The notes under the pieces were generated by a model. It was not told the origin of the DNA. It saw nothing but the letters and a program-made list of their open reading frames with translations, and did no database searches. The translations under genes and the position numbers were made by a program. Source: Marasmius tenuissimus (taxonomy: Eukaryota > Basidiomycota > Agaricomycetes > Agaricales > Marasmiaceae). Taken from it: DNA of 64,000 nt. Positions 55,417-64,000 of the stretch are shown piece by piece; the first letter of the stretch is position 1, and each line of letters begins with the position of its first letter. Location of the stretch: positions 310,001 through 374,000 of the forward strand of contig JAQOTA010000052.1 in NCBI GenBank assembly GCA_029532415.1, read 5' to 3'.

Positions 55417-58400
55417 ATGATTTCAACGTCTCGCACGCAATTGCCGACAATCAAAGTATGTCCTGGCCATCTCATTCAGAGCAAATTAAGAGAATTTATG
55501 GTCTCCTGCCGCTTTGTCCAGTTCTACAATCAAGATACGGTACAGAGAACAACATCACCACAACATGTTGGAGTCGTATTAGTTGAGTCGGCCCTTGAAT
55601 CTCATATCTATCTCTTGTTCTGACATGGCGTAGAGATGCTGGCACGACGCGGAGGACTTGCCTATGCCTAGTGCCCTTATGGACCCTCTGTCCAGGCCGC
55701 TGGAACGTGGAGAAGTTGGCGTATCATTTCTCTCTGAAGGCGGTCGACGGGAAATAATACCCGAAACAGATCTCAAGCTGCTGGATCGAACCTTACAGCC
55801 AGGAGATTTCTGTAAACGAAGCGTGGATGATCTGCGGTCTGGGGTGATAAAGAAGGCCAGAGTGAGAGGTCATGTGGAACATGTTATCAGTGGTGAACCT
55901 GTGGAAGGTTGGAAGACGATAGAGGATATTAAATTTCGTCGTGACGCGGAAATAGGTGATTATGTGGTGTACGACGACTGGTTTGGGCAGGTGAGTGGAT
56001 TTGCATGCTGGCCTTTTGACCAGAAGTTGATCGAGTTGTTCCAGGTCATCGAGGTAAAAGGAAGGCGCAGTCGATTTCAAGTTCCAGTGGGACTGATGCA
56101 ACGTTCAGTTATACGATGAAAGTATCATAGAACTCCCCTCGGGGCAACTTGTCCGACTCCCCGAATTTGGATCCCGCTTGGTTGTGGGCGAAAGGGCCGA
56201 AGTCAGTCACCCTCCGTCTTCTGCGATACCATGAACTCATACATTCGCAGAACATAATCCCCGATAATGCCACTGGCGTCCAGAATCTCTTCGGTTTCCT
56301 CCTCGGAAGTAATCGTACGGGAGGGCTAGAGACCGTGATAGTCGTCAAGCACACTGTTTATGCGATTGCGTGGTTGGCGTTGAATCAGAGCGTAAGCAAG
56401 CTGCTTCGGCCGAATTATGTTTCCAAATTACTCACTCCTTGGACCACCTCCAGCTCTCTCCCGAACAAGTTCAAAACCGTGCAAGACCACCAAGATTTTG
56501 GCATGGAAAGGACATCTCCCAGCTCACGCTGGTTCGCTGTCATACAGATGCTCAGTTAAGGATAAGTGATAGAATCAATCTCAAAGACACAGCAGGACTC
56601 CCTTACACCAAGCACGGTCGCGAAGGAGAAGCTTGCGGCGTGATCACCGTTCAAGGATTTACCATGGCATACACAGAAACCACGCTCGACGTCCTATGGC
56701 AAGATGGGACTGAAGAATCTCTGCAAGCTGTTGACGTTATACCGTATTTAAATCCAGACGAGTATGATTGCTGGTAGAGTCTTTTACCCCCACTTTCTCA
56801 ATATACCCACTCAAACGGTTCTCTAGGCCCGGCGATCACGTACTTTGGAACAGTGAAGGCGTCAAACGTTCCGCGGTTGTACAGACGGTAGACGCTGTAC
56901 AACGAACAGCAACCGTTCTGTTCAATGACACAGGGAAGATCGAGTTGGTATCCTTGCTAGAACTTGATCCACACGGTACATCAGATACAGATCCCTACGC
57001 CCAATATAATCTCGACGGCCTCGGTGTTCGAAGAGGTGACTTCGTGTTCGTACATCGGGAAGGGTCAACGAACGGCTTTGAAAGTCCTAGAGTACCAAAG
57101 ATAGGAGAACTTGAGGCATGGGTTCGCGAGAACCCTTTTTCAAGCGGTCAGCTAACAGGGTGGCGAAAAGAAATGTCGGAACTCGGAGCTGAGATAGCGA
57201 AACGACGCAGTACGGATGGCTCGGGAGAAGGGCATATGTTACAACCTGGTGCAACACTCGATTGGGTAGGCGAGGTGTCAGATGTGAGTCTCCTCTCTTC
57301 TGTATCGTTCCGTGTCGAATATTCACCTATCGTGATTCAGCTCCTGTTCGATGGTACTGTCAAGGTGATACACCCAGATGGGACCATTAAGGTATACCCT
57401 CTGCAACGCCTCACGAAGCTTTACGATGGTATAAATCAACTCGAAGACGACTTGTACGATGGCTCTGATGGGGAGAGCCAAGGGTCATACGATGAGAGAG
57501 AAGAATGGGCTATGAGCAAAGATGGGGTATGGCGACCAATCAGCAGCGACGAAAGGGATGCCTGGGACGATGAGGAAGGCGAGGGCCATGACAGCGAGGA
57601 GGAATATAATAAATCAATCTCCGACGTCCTGTCTCATTCGACGTGCCCGGACCACGAGATGGCACCAACTGAGGAAGCTGTAACGCCCCCCTCACCTAAT
57701 GCCAACGATTCCCGTACTATTTCCTCGACCGAGACCGAACCTTCGCTGTCAAATTCACAATCCCGTCCTCTTCATGACTCCAAGCAGGTCCGTGATCCAG
57801 ATGAAGACGACCCGTCCTGGAAGCGTTTCGACATACTTCCCTCTGCTCCCCCCGACCACGCCTATTATGGCACTGTAGCTTCTCAACCATCTAAATCATT
57901 CCTGGCTCGTTTGAATCGTGAATATCGCATATTGCAGAGTAGCCTGCCCAGTACGAGTCCAGAATTTTCTTTCACGGACCGAATTATGCTCATAGCCTCC
58001 AGACACCATTCTAGTGCGGACATACGAGGACAGGGCCGACTTACTCCGATGTCTTATAATCGGCCCTCAGCACACGCCTTATGAAGACGCCCCATTCGTG
58101 ATTGACTGGATGCTCGACTCCAACTTCCCTAATAGCCCCCCACTGGCACATTTTCTGAGTTGGACCAATGGGAATGGAAGAGGTGAGCCGTCCACATCTC
58201 CCCGTGTGACGCAGTACTGAATGCCTCAACTCGTAGTCAACCCGTTCGTTCTTGAACTTCTGGTTCCCTTCTTTTTTTTAACTTCTGCCCTATAGGAACC
58301 TTTACGAAGAAGGAAAGGTTTGCTTGTCGATTTTAGGGACATGGGCAGGGGATCGGAACGAGACGTGGAGTGCAGGCCGATCCTCACTTCTTCAAGCGTT

Positions 58401-58917
58401 CGTCAGCATCCAGGGACTTGTCCTCGTCAAGGAACCGTATGTCGAAAAGGTCAATAAATGTTGACCAGCGAAACTCACTCCATTATTAGATGGTTCTGCG
58501 AACCGGCTTACGAGAAGCTTCGGGGAACTGAAGAAGGGATCGTCAATAGGTTGAGTCGTCGACTGGTGTTGGTGTATATTAAATGCTAACCACGAAATCA
58601 CCCCCAGTCGCTTGTACAGTGAGAAGGCCTACGTTCTATCAAGGGGCTTCGTGCGTCGCGCCCTTGAGATCCCTCTCGGCGGTTTGGAAGAAGAGATCAA
58701 CTGGTTTTATTACACCAACCACCGACTAGAGAAACTATTGAAGAACTCTAAGGACCTTATTGTTAGGAGTAGGAGCTCCGTGATGGTGCCAGATGACAAC
58801 GAAGGGCTTGAAGTCGCGATCCCACAGCTGTCGGTGGGAGGCATCATCACTCTTGAACGGACGTTGGATAAACTACAAGGACTACTCGATTCATCCAAGG
58901 AGAAGACTGTATCGTAA
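55417..58917 (+). CDS. UBE2O: UBE2O-type hybrid E2/E3 ubiquitin-conjugating enzyme
   Basis: UBE2O combines N-terminal substrate-binding SH3-like/CR domains with a C-terminal UBC fold and ubiquitinates orphan and basic proteins without a separate E3. The first ATG in frame is 55417 ([13 protein letters not shown]); a 66-nt intron joins it to [20 protein letters not shown], and the next exon starts [20 protein letters not shown]. Repeated SH3-like beta modules follow ([71 protein letters not shown]). After an acidic linker the UBC domain has [59 protein letters not shown] with the active Cys, and [20 protein letters not shown]. It ends KEKTVS. The segment encoding VNP is a 7-nt microexon (58237-58243). 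The start is the least certain part. Confidence 0.85.
58237..58243 (+). other. 7-nt microexon TCAACCC in the UBE2O-type gene
   Basis: It is flanked by a 54-nt intron (58183-58236, GTGAGC...TCGTAG) and a 52-nt intron (58244-58295, GTTCGT...CTATAG). It is needed to read [16 protein letters not shown] in frame. Confidence 0.7.
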
Positions 58918-59173
58918 GACACATCATGTTATGAGTATTTTCGTACCTTATGTAGCCGTAGATATGCTATAAGAAGATCTAATAATCCTCTCATGACTTC
59001 CGGTGCTGCTTGGACATTCTCGTTGGTGTGAGAGAATGTCCGGCCTCTGTCATTGCCGTCGACCGGCCAACATCTGCAGATGACCGTCCTCCAGTGATTC
59101 CCAACCACCACAAGATGAGCACATATAAGCGACCCTTATACGCAGTTTCTTTGAACACTCACCCCCCTACACG

Positions 59174-60626
59174 ATGAACTTTTCATTGCCAGAAGACCTC
59201 ATACAATTCTTAAAAGATCTTGACGCGTTCATCGACCGCGAAATCATCCCACTCCAGAATGAAAACGACAATATCCGCTTCTTTGACCACCGCCGCGAGC
59301 ACTCACGTACGAACTGGGAAGCAGGCGGTCTCCCGTCTGACGATTGGGAGGACCTTCTCTCAGAAGCCGTACGCCGCGCAGACAAGGCCGGTTTCTATCG
59401 CCTGGCGTTCCCCAAGGAATACGGTGGCAAGGAGGCTGGTAACTTATGGATGGCAGTTATTCGAGAACATCTCGCTGCAAAAGGCTTGGGCTTGTTTAAC
59501 GACTTACAGAATGAGCACAGTGTCGTAGGGAATGCTCCCGACGTTGTGATGTTGAGGGGGTTTGGGACTGAGGAACAGAAGAATCATTTCATCTGGGGCA
59601 GGATAGAGGGGAGGACCAGGACCACCTTTGGCTTGACGGAACCTCACCATGGAAGCGATGCTACCCATATGGAGACCAAAGCCGTGAAGGAAACACGAAA
59701 TGGGGTGAAAGGCTGGCGCATTGACGGTATGAAAAAGTGGCAGAGTGGGCAGCATCGAGCGACACACTGCATCATCTTCGCCAGGACTAGCGGAAACCCT
59801 GGAGATGCTCGGGGTATCACTGCTTTCTTTGTTCCTGCCAAAGCGGAAGGCGTCAATGTTCTGAGCTACGAATGGGTGCGTTCGTTCGAATATCGGGACC
59901 CGACCATTTGACTGAACCCCTTCAGACATTCAACATGCCTACGGACCATGCAACGGTCGGCCTAAAGAATGTCTTTGTACCAGAGTCCGCCGTTTTTGGG
60001 CAAGTCGGTAACGGTCTCGCCATAGCGCAGTCCTTCGTACACGAAAACCGTATCCGACAAGCGGCTTCGTCTTTGGGGGCCGCCACATATTGCATCAACG
60101 AAGCGGTTAAATACGCCCGTCAAAGAAAACCCTTTGGAGAAGAGCTATCCAAGAACCAAGCGATACAGTTCCCTCTCGTTGAGTTGGCAACTCAGGCGGA
60201 AATGCTCAGACTACTCATCAGGAAAACGGCCTGGGAGATGGACCGAATGCCGCACGCAGAGATTGAGAAAACGATATCCGACAAGGTCTCCATGTGCAAC
60301 TACTGGGCGAATAGACTGTGTACACAGTCAGCGGATCGTGCCATGCAGGTGCACGGGGGCATTGGCTATAGTCGACACAAGCCATTCGAACAGTGAGCCG
60401 GACTTTCTTTTAGAGTGTGTTTGCTGCTTCATCTACAACCTAACCCCAGTATATACCGTCACCATCGACGCTACCGGATCACAGAGGGTTCCGAAGAGAT
60501 CCAAATGAGGAAGTACGTTTTCAGGCCTCTTTTTCCACCTAATGGCTGCTGAGTCGTTCACACAGAGTCGCCGCATATCTCTTTGGGTATATCGGGCCAA
60601 AGAAAGCGGAGCTCGCTAAGCTTTGA
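59174..60626 (+). CDS. Acyl-CoA dehydrogenase with C-terminal PTS1, probably peroxisomal
   Basis: A flavin acyl-CoA dehydrogenase of about 430 residues. The ATG at 59174 opens MNFSLPEDLIQFLKDLDAFI. Family blocks are YRLAFPKEYGGKEAGNLWMA, TTFGLTEPHHGSDATHMETK (FAD/acyl-CoA binding), GWRIDGMKKWQSGQHRATHC, VPESAVFGQVGNGLAIAQSF, YARQRKPFGEELSKNQAIQF, AMQVHGGIGYSRHKPFE and the base-bearing YRITEGSEEIQMRKVAAYLF. Three introns were placed: after SYEW (joining to TFNMPTDHATVGL), after KPFE (joining to HIYRHHRRYR) and within QMRKVAA. It ends AELAKL at 60626. There is no mitochondrial presequence, and the last three residues, AKL, match the PTS1 consensus. It resembles the ACAD10/11 group more than short-chain mitochondrial enzymes. 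Substrate chain length is unknown. Confidence 0.88.
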
Positions 60627-60900
60627 GCTTCACTTTAGGAGAACTGCATTGCATGCAAAGTAGGTTTTGGTGATTCATTGTACATGTATTGTATTGCTGT
60701 CCGTATCGATCGTCAAGAAAGAATTGGATCTACTAAATCCTACAAATATCGAAGTCAATCAAAGTTGGATTTAAAGAACGTTGGGCATTGGACAAGTCTA
60801 TCCGGATAGGCAAAGTCCAAGCCTGCGAGAGCACGACGTGACGAAAATGAAAGCAGTGCACAGCAGAGTCAAGATGGCGAAGAGAAATCGGAGGACGGGA

Positions 60901-63495
60901 TTAACACTCCCCGAGGAAGCTACTCTTTGGGAACGGTTGTTTGTAGTCGTCTTTCCAAGTCGTCAAGTTCGAGTTGGTATATGCTTCAATGTAACTATTC
61001 GAAGGAGTTATATCAAGTTATTCGTGAAATAAGAAATAAGGCAAGAGCTTACTTCTCGATGTACGCCTTGGTTGGGAAATCGACTGGGTCGCATCCTATA
61101 TTGATGTCCTTCTTTCGTTGATACACCCGAACGTAGTCGACCAGCATTGAGGTTGGGAACTTGAGGTGATCCAGGTCAACGTCGCCGAAATTCGTAGACA
61201 TCCCGAGATTGGCGATGATGTACTGGTTTTGCTTCAGTACGATACCCAGATGAGGAGAGGATCGGTGCATACCAGTGGTTCTTGAGGTACAGGCCTCGCC
61301 GACAACTCAACCCGACTGTCCGCAGCCATCCCTGCGGAGTTGACGGTCCACATCTGCTTGTTGTCCGAAATCCAAGTGATGTACTATCAAAGCAACCGAT
61401 TAACTCGAGATTCGATCCATCGTTGCTCACTTACAGCATCATCGTAGCCTAGGACCCCGAATAGATGAGCAAGAGCCCTGTCACTTTGAAAATTATCACT
61501 CGGGCTCACCTGGCTTATACTCGAACCCGTACACGGCGAAACAACCGCCACCGTCAAAGTAGCATTCCTGATCTGAACATGTGGTCTTAAAATTCGAAAT
61601 CTCGCGTATACCGAAAGGCTTATGCCAGTAGACTTACTGGTCTTTGAAACCCCAGAGGTCGCCTGCTGCAATGCTCCGCCCATGTAGGAATTGAGACGAG
61701 TTATTGACGAGTTATTGATGATCAGGTTGTCGGAAGTATTGAACCATTGGTATTGTGCATTGAATGGCTTCAAGAGTTTTCAGTCCGACCTAACCCAACT
61801 CGCATGATCAAAAAAGTGCAACGTACAGCCCATTGACCAGATTGAGAGACTTCCCCCGCTAAATGGACGCCATCATCACTGAACCCCATGCCAACCTGGG
61901 CCTCGAAGATATCAATTTCGGGGGCCGATCTTCCAACGTACGTCCCGTCAGAGTGCTTGGGTCCAGGATGGGACTCCCCGGGACAGGTGCATCGGGAAAG
62001 CTTTTGCCCTGGCAGGTAAGACAGAGCCCCGTTAGCGGATGGATCCCCGTTGACAGTGGCTGCATATGGGAGCCCGTTATGAGTTTGATTTGGGGCCGTT
62101 CCGACATCGCAAGCATCGTATGTGTAAGGCCACTGGCACGATAAGCCATTGATTAGCGAGGCTTCTCGTACGTGAGCTATCCGAAATGGTGAGCTCACCG
62201 TTCCTTCGAGACTTGCACCGAATCCAGCGCGACCTGAGCGGATTGTCAGCAACCCTCAGATTCTCCGTGAAGATAGATCTACGACGTACCCAGATTCCCC
62301 AAGGTCCACACAGCAGGCCAGAGTCCTACAACATTGTTGGCACCAGGCAGAACAACCGAAGTGACGATCAAGCCACCGGTAAAACAGAACTTGTTCCAAG
62401 TCGATATCATGCCGCCTTCGTAGTGCAAGCCATGGGTCTCCTTACGCGACAGGGTCACCTTCAGGCTCCCATTTGCGGTGGTTACTGCCTCAGGGTCGTA
62501 CCACTCCATATTGTTGGTCTGTTGACGGCGTTCGTGAACCAGCAAAGCGAGAGCTCCAAAGGTGACTCACCCCCCAGTAATGAAGATCCACCGCTTCCCA
62601 GTACGGATCGTCTCCCGGATAAAAAGTCCGCCCGTCCTTGTTGAACTCATCGCTGAAAACCAACTGAAGCTCTTCATCGTCTCTGAAGGATATGTGCGTG
62701 TAGGCTTCTTTGGGCGTGTCGAGGTCGATCAGGCCCCAATTACCGGGCATGCTTGGCACCTGATGAAATGAAATATTAATGAGGATTTGCGGGTGAGGTC
62801 AAAGCAATTCATATTGTGCAATTGTCGAGTTCTTACTTGGCCTGACGCGTTAATTCCACCAAGGTTGAACCCTCCAAGAGAGGACATTTTATGCTGCGTG
62901 AAAAAGGTGACGAGAGGGTATCCGGCACTGTTGAATATTCAGCGTAAATTCACATCCTAGCGACGGAGAATCACGTACAACAGGGTGAACATTCCAGCTC
63001 CAAGGATGAGGAGACACCCCAAATTCGATAAGCCGCGAGCTGTGAAGAAGGTCCCCCCAGAGTCATGCTGTCTATCGCGACGCGGATCGGGAGTGTGAAG
63101 CTCATCGTCGGGCTCTACATTTTTAGGCGAAATATCTGAGCCCCATGAGAACGGATCGGGTGAGAGAGAGAACTGTCGAATGGTCAGGCTGAAGAATCAC
63201 ACTTCACTGCGTCAGACGCGTACTTTGTCGGCTAAGGAAGGAGCACTAGGGCAAGAACGAGCAGCACTAGCATCGTATGGAGAGCCGTTAGACTTGGGAT
63301 AACAAATAATAAGTGAGAATGTAAATTTTAAAAGTCAGTGATTGGGCAACCGACCGAAGAAAACGAGTGGTGTGAACGAAGAGATGGGCCTGTAACGAAG
63401 GAACTGGGAGTTGGACGGTCTCGAATAGACGAGGAAGGGTATGAATAGGATTGCTGGCCTTGGCCATGCTGGGTATGCTGCGTGTCGAAGTTCAT
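60901..63495 (-). CDS. KRE6: Beta-glucan synthesis-associated protein, KRE6/SKN1 family (GH16)
   Basis: A type II membrane glycoprotein needed for beta-1,6-glucan in the cell wall. The ATG at 63495 gives MNFDTQHTQHGQGQQSYSYP, a Ser/Arg-rich cytosolic tail, and then a transmembrane segment around 62935-63050 (ARGLSNLGCLLILGAGMFTL). The GH16-like lumenal domain has DEELQLVFSDEFNKDGRTFY, DPYWEAVDLHYWGTNNMEWY, LYPAVWTLGNLG-type text (VVGLWPAVWTLGNLG), WPYTYDACDVGTAPNQT, the catalytic-site motif APEIDIFEAQVG (about 61890-61925) and CYFDGGGCFAVYGFEYKPG. The C-terminal part is YVRVYQRKKDINIGCDPVDF. A last 58-nt intron (60995-61052) overlaps an apparent stop and joins KAYIE to NYIEAYTNSNLTTWKDDYKQ, ending PKSSFLGEC. 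It is convergent with the acyl-CoA dehydrogenase, 274 bp apart. Confidence 0.93.
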
Positions 63496-63566
63496 GGTAA
63501 GAGGGAAGGAGGGAAGGTTAAGATTGGACGTCCGCTCAGCCGGTCATTGTACTTAAATTAGACTCG

Positions 63567-63590
63567 TCTAAATATTCATCTAAATATTCA
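63567..63590. repeat. Two tandem copies of a 12-bp unit (TCTAAATATTCA)
   Basis: Exact duplication at 63567-63578 and 63579-63590. The second copy supplies the stop codon of the right-edge gene. Confidence 0.6.
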
Positions 63591-64000
63591 TTTCCACGTG
63601 TGTTCTCTAACCAAACCGAGCAGACCTTTCTCGCCTCCAATCTCTGCCTGTAACCGATCAACTCCAGTGCTTTGGCTGCTGTCTACCATTCTGCTGCTCC
63701 TCTCCTCACTGTCAATGAGCTCTTGAGCCTGCTTCACCCGCTCCAAGACCTCATGGCTGGAATTTGTGATAGCCCCCCTTCTGTCCGGGACATCGATGAG
63801 CTCCATTGCCGACAATAATAGCTCCTTGCTATCCTGGTACTGCGCCAAACTCCCCTGTGGCGGTTGAGCCAGGAGGTAATGTTCGCCGCTTTGTGGTTGC
63901 GACGTTTTGTGTATCCACTTGTCGATCCCTTCAAGAGCAGCCTTCGCTTTTTTTACCTTGTCGCGCTTGGTTGGCCGCCCTTTTTTGCTTTCGCCACTAT
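63588..64000 (-). CDS. Unknown Lys-rich coiled-coil protein, cut by the right edge
   Basis: One open frame runs from the window edge to a TGA at 63588-63590. It starts within the window as SGESKKGRPTKRDKVKKAKA, a basic segment like a nuclear signal or AT-hook (KKGRPTKRDK). ALEGIDKWIHKTSQPQSGEH and KELLLSAMELIDVPDRRGAI follow, then a coiled-coil stretch (HEVLERVKQAQELIDSEERS) and GEKGLLGLVREHTWK at the end. No ATG in the window is a convincing start, so the N terminus lies to the right. I do not recognise the family. It lies 92 bp upstream of the KRE6-type gene on the same strand. Confidence 0.55.
   Translation of the reverse strand, partial: SGESKKGRPTKRDKVKKAKAALEGIDKWIHKTSQPQSGEHYLLAQPPQGSLAQYQDSKELLLSAMELIDVPDRRGAITNSSHEVLERVKQAQELIDSEERSSRMVDSSQSTGVDRLQAEIGGEKGLLGLVREHTWK

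Noticed and set aside
1..64000. A biosynthetic, mobile or defence gene cluster
   Set aside because: No transposase, polyketide or peptide synthetase, reverse transcriptase, terminal repeats or clustered defence genes are visible; the genes are mostly conserved housekeeping functions.

Overview
The window is about 64 kb of compact fungal nuclear DNA, most likely from a basidiomycete and probably an Agaricomycete. Genes carry many introns of about 45-75 nt with GT...AG borders, intergenic gaps are often only 80-300 bp, and there are no operons, ribosome binding sites, phage or insertion sequences. The gene content (exocyst, RAVE, RabGDI, beta-1,6-glucan synthesis, an F-box family of mushroom-fungus type) is fungal. 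I found no rRNA, tRNA, CRISPR array or transposon. I count 25 protein-coding genes, two of them bordering the window edges.

Layout, left to right. An edge-truncated unknown gene (-) is followed by a Mi-2/Mit1-like chromatin remodeller (-) and a lipid-droplet hydrolase (LDAH, -). Next come exocyst SEC8 (+), a LYR-motif mitochondrial protein (-), the 60S GTPase LSG1 (+), a degenerate RNase III/dsRBD protein (-), S-formylglutathione hydrolase (+), an FHA-domain kinase (-), a RING-SNF2 translocase of Uls1/Rad5 type (+), a ThrE/Prm10 transporter (-), a low-molecular-weight tyrosine phosphatase (+), methylmalonate-semialdehyde dehydrogenase (-) and a Myb-like nuclear protein (+). These are followed by RabGDI (+), RAV1 (-), a multi-fasciclin membrane protein (+), a carnitine carrier (+), an orphan protein (+), N-acetylglutamate synthase (-), an F-box protein (-), a UBE2O-type E2/E3 (+), a PTS1-bearing acyl-CoA dehydrogenase (+), a KRE6/SKN1 glucan synthesis protein (-) and an edge-truncated coiled-coil protein (-).

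From LDAH to the Myb-like gene, twelve consecutive genes strictly alternate strands, giving a chain of divergent and convergent pairs. Several divergent pairs share very short upstream regions (82 bp for LDAH/SEC8, 108 bp for RAV1/fasciclin). This is ordinary housekeeping chromosome rather than a gene cluster. The loose themes are chromatin and DNA-damage proteins (two SNF2 ATPases, an FHA kinase), vesicle traffic and V-ATPase assembly (SEC8, GDI, RAV1), and mitochondrial/peroxisomal metabolism (MMSDH, carnitine carrier, NAGS, acyl-CoA dehydrogenase).

I see no new multi-gene system. The points most worth a second look are at the level of gene structure and motifs. They are start codons isolated in their own coding exon (LSG1, carnitine carrier), a GC-AG intron inside a phosphatase P-loop, a 7-nt microexon in the E2 active-site region of UBE2O, an RNase III that has lost its catalytic acids, SUMO-interaction motifs in the RING-SNF2 protein, a Gcn4-type site upstream of NAGS and a peroxisomal signal on the acyl-CoA dehydrogenase. 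Splice sites are my reading of the sequence and were not tested against transcripts.
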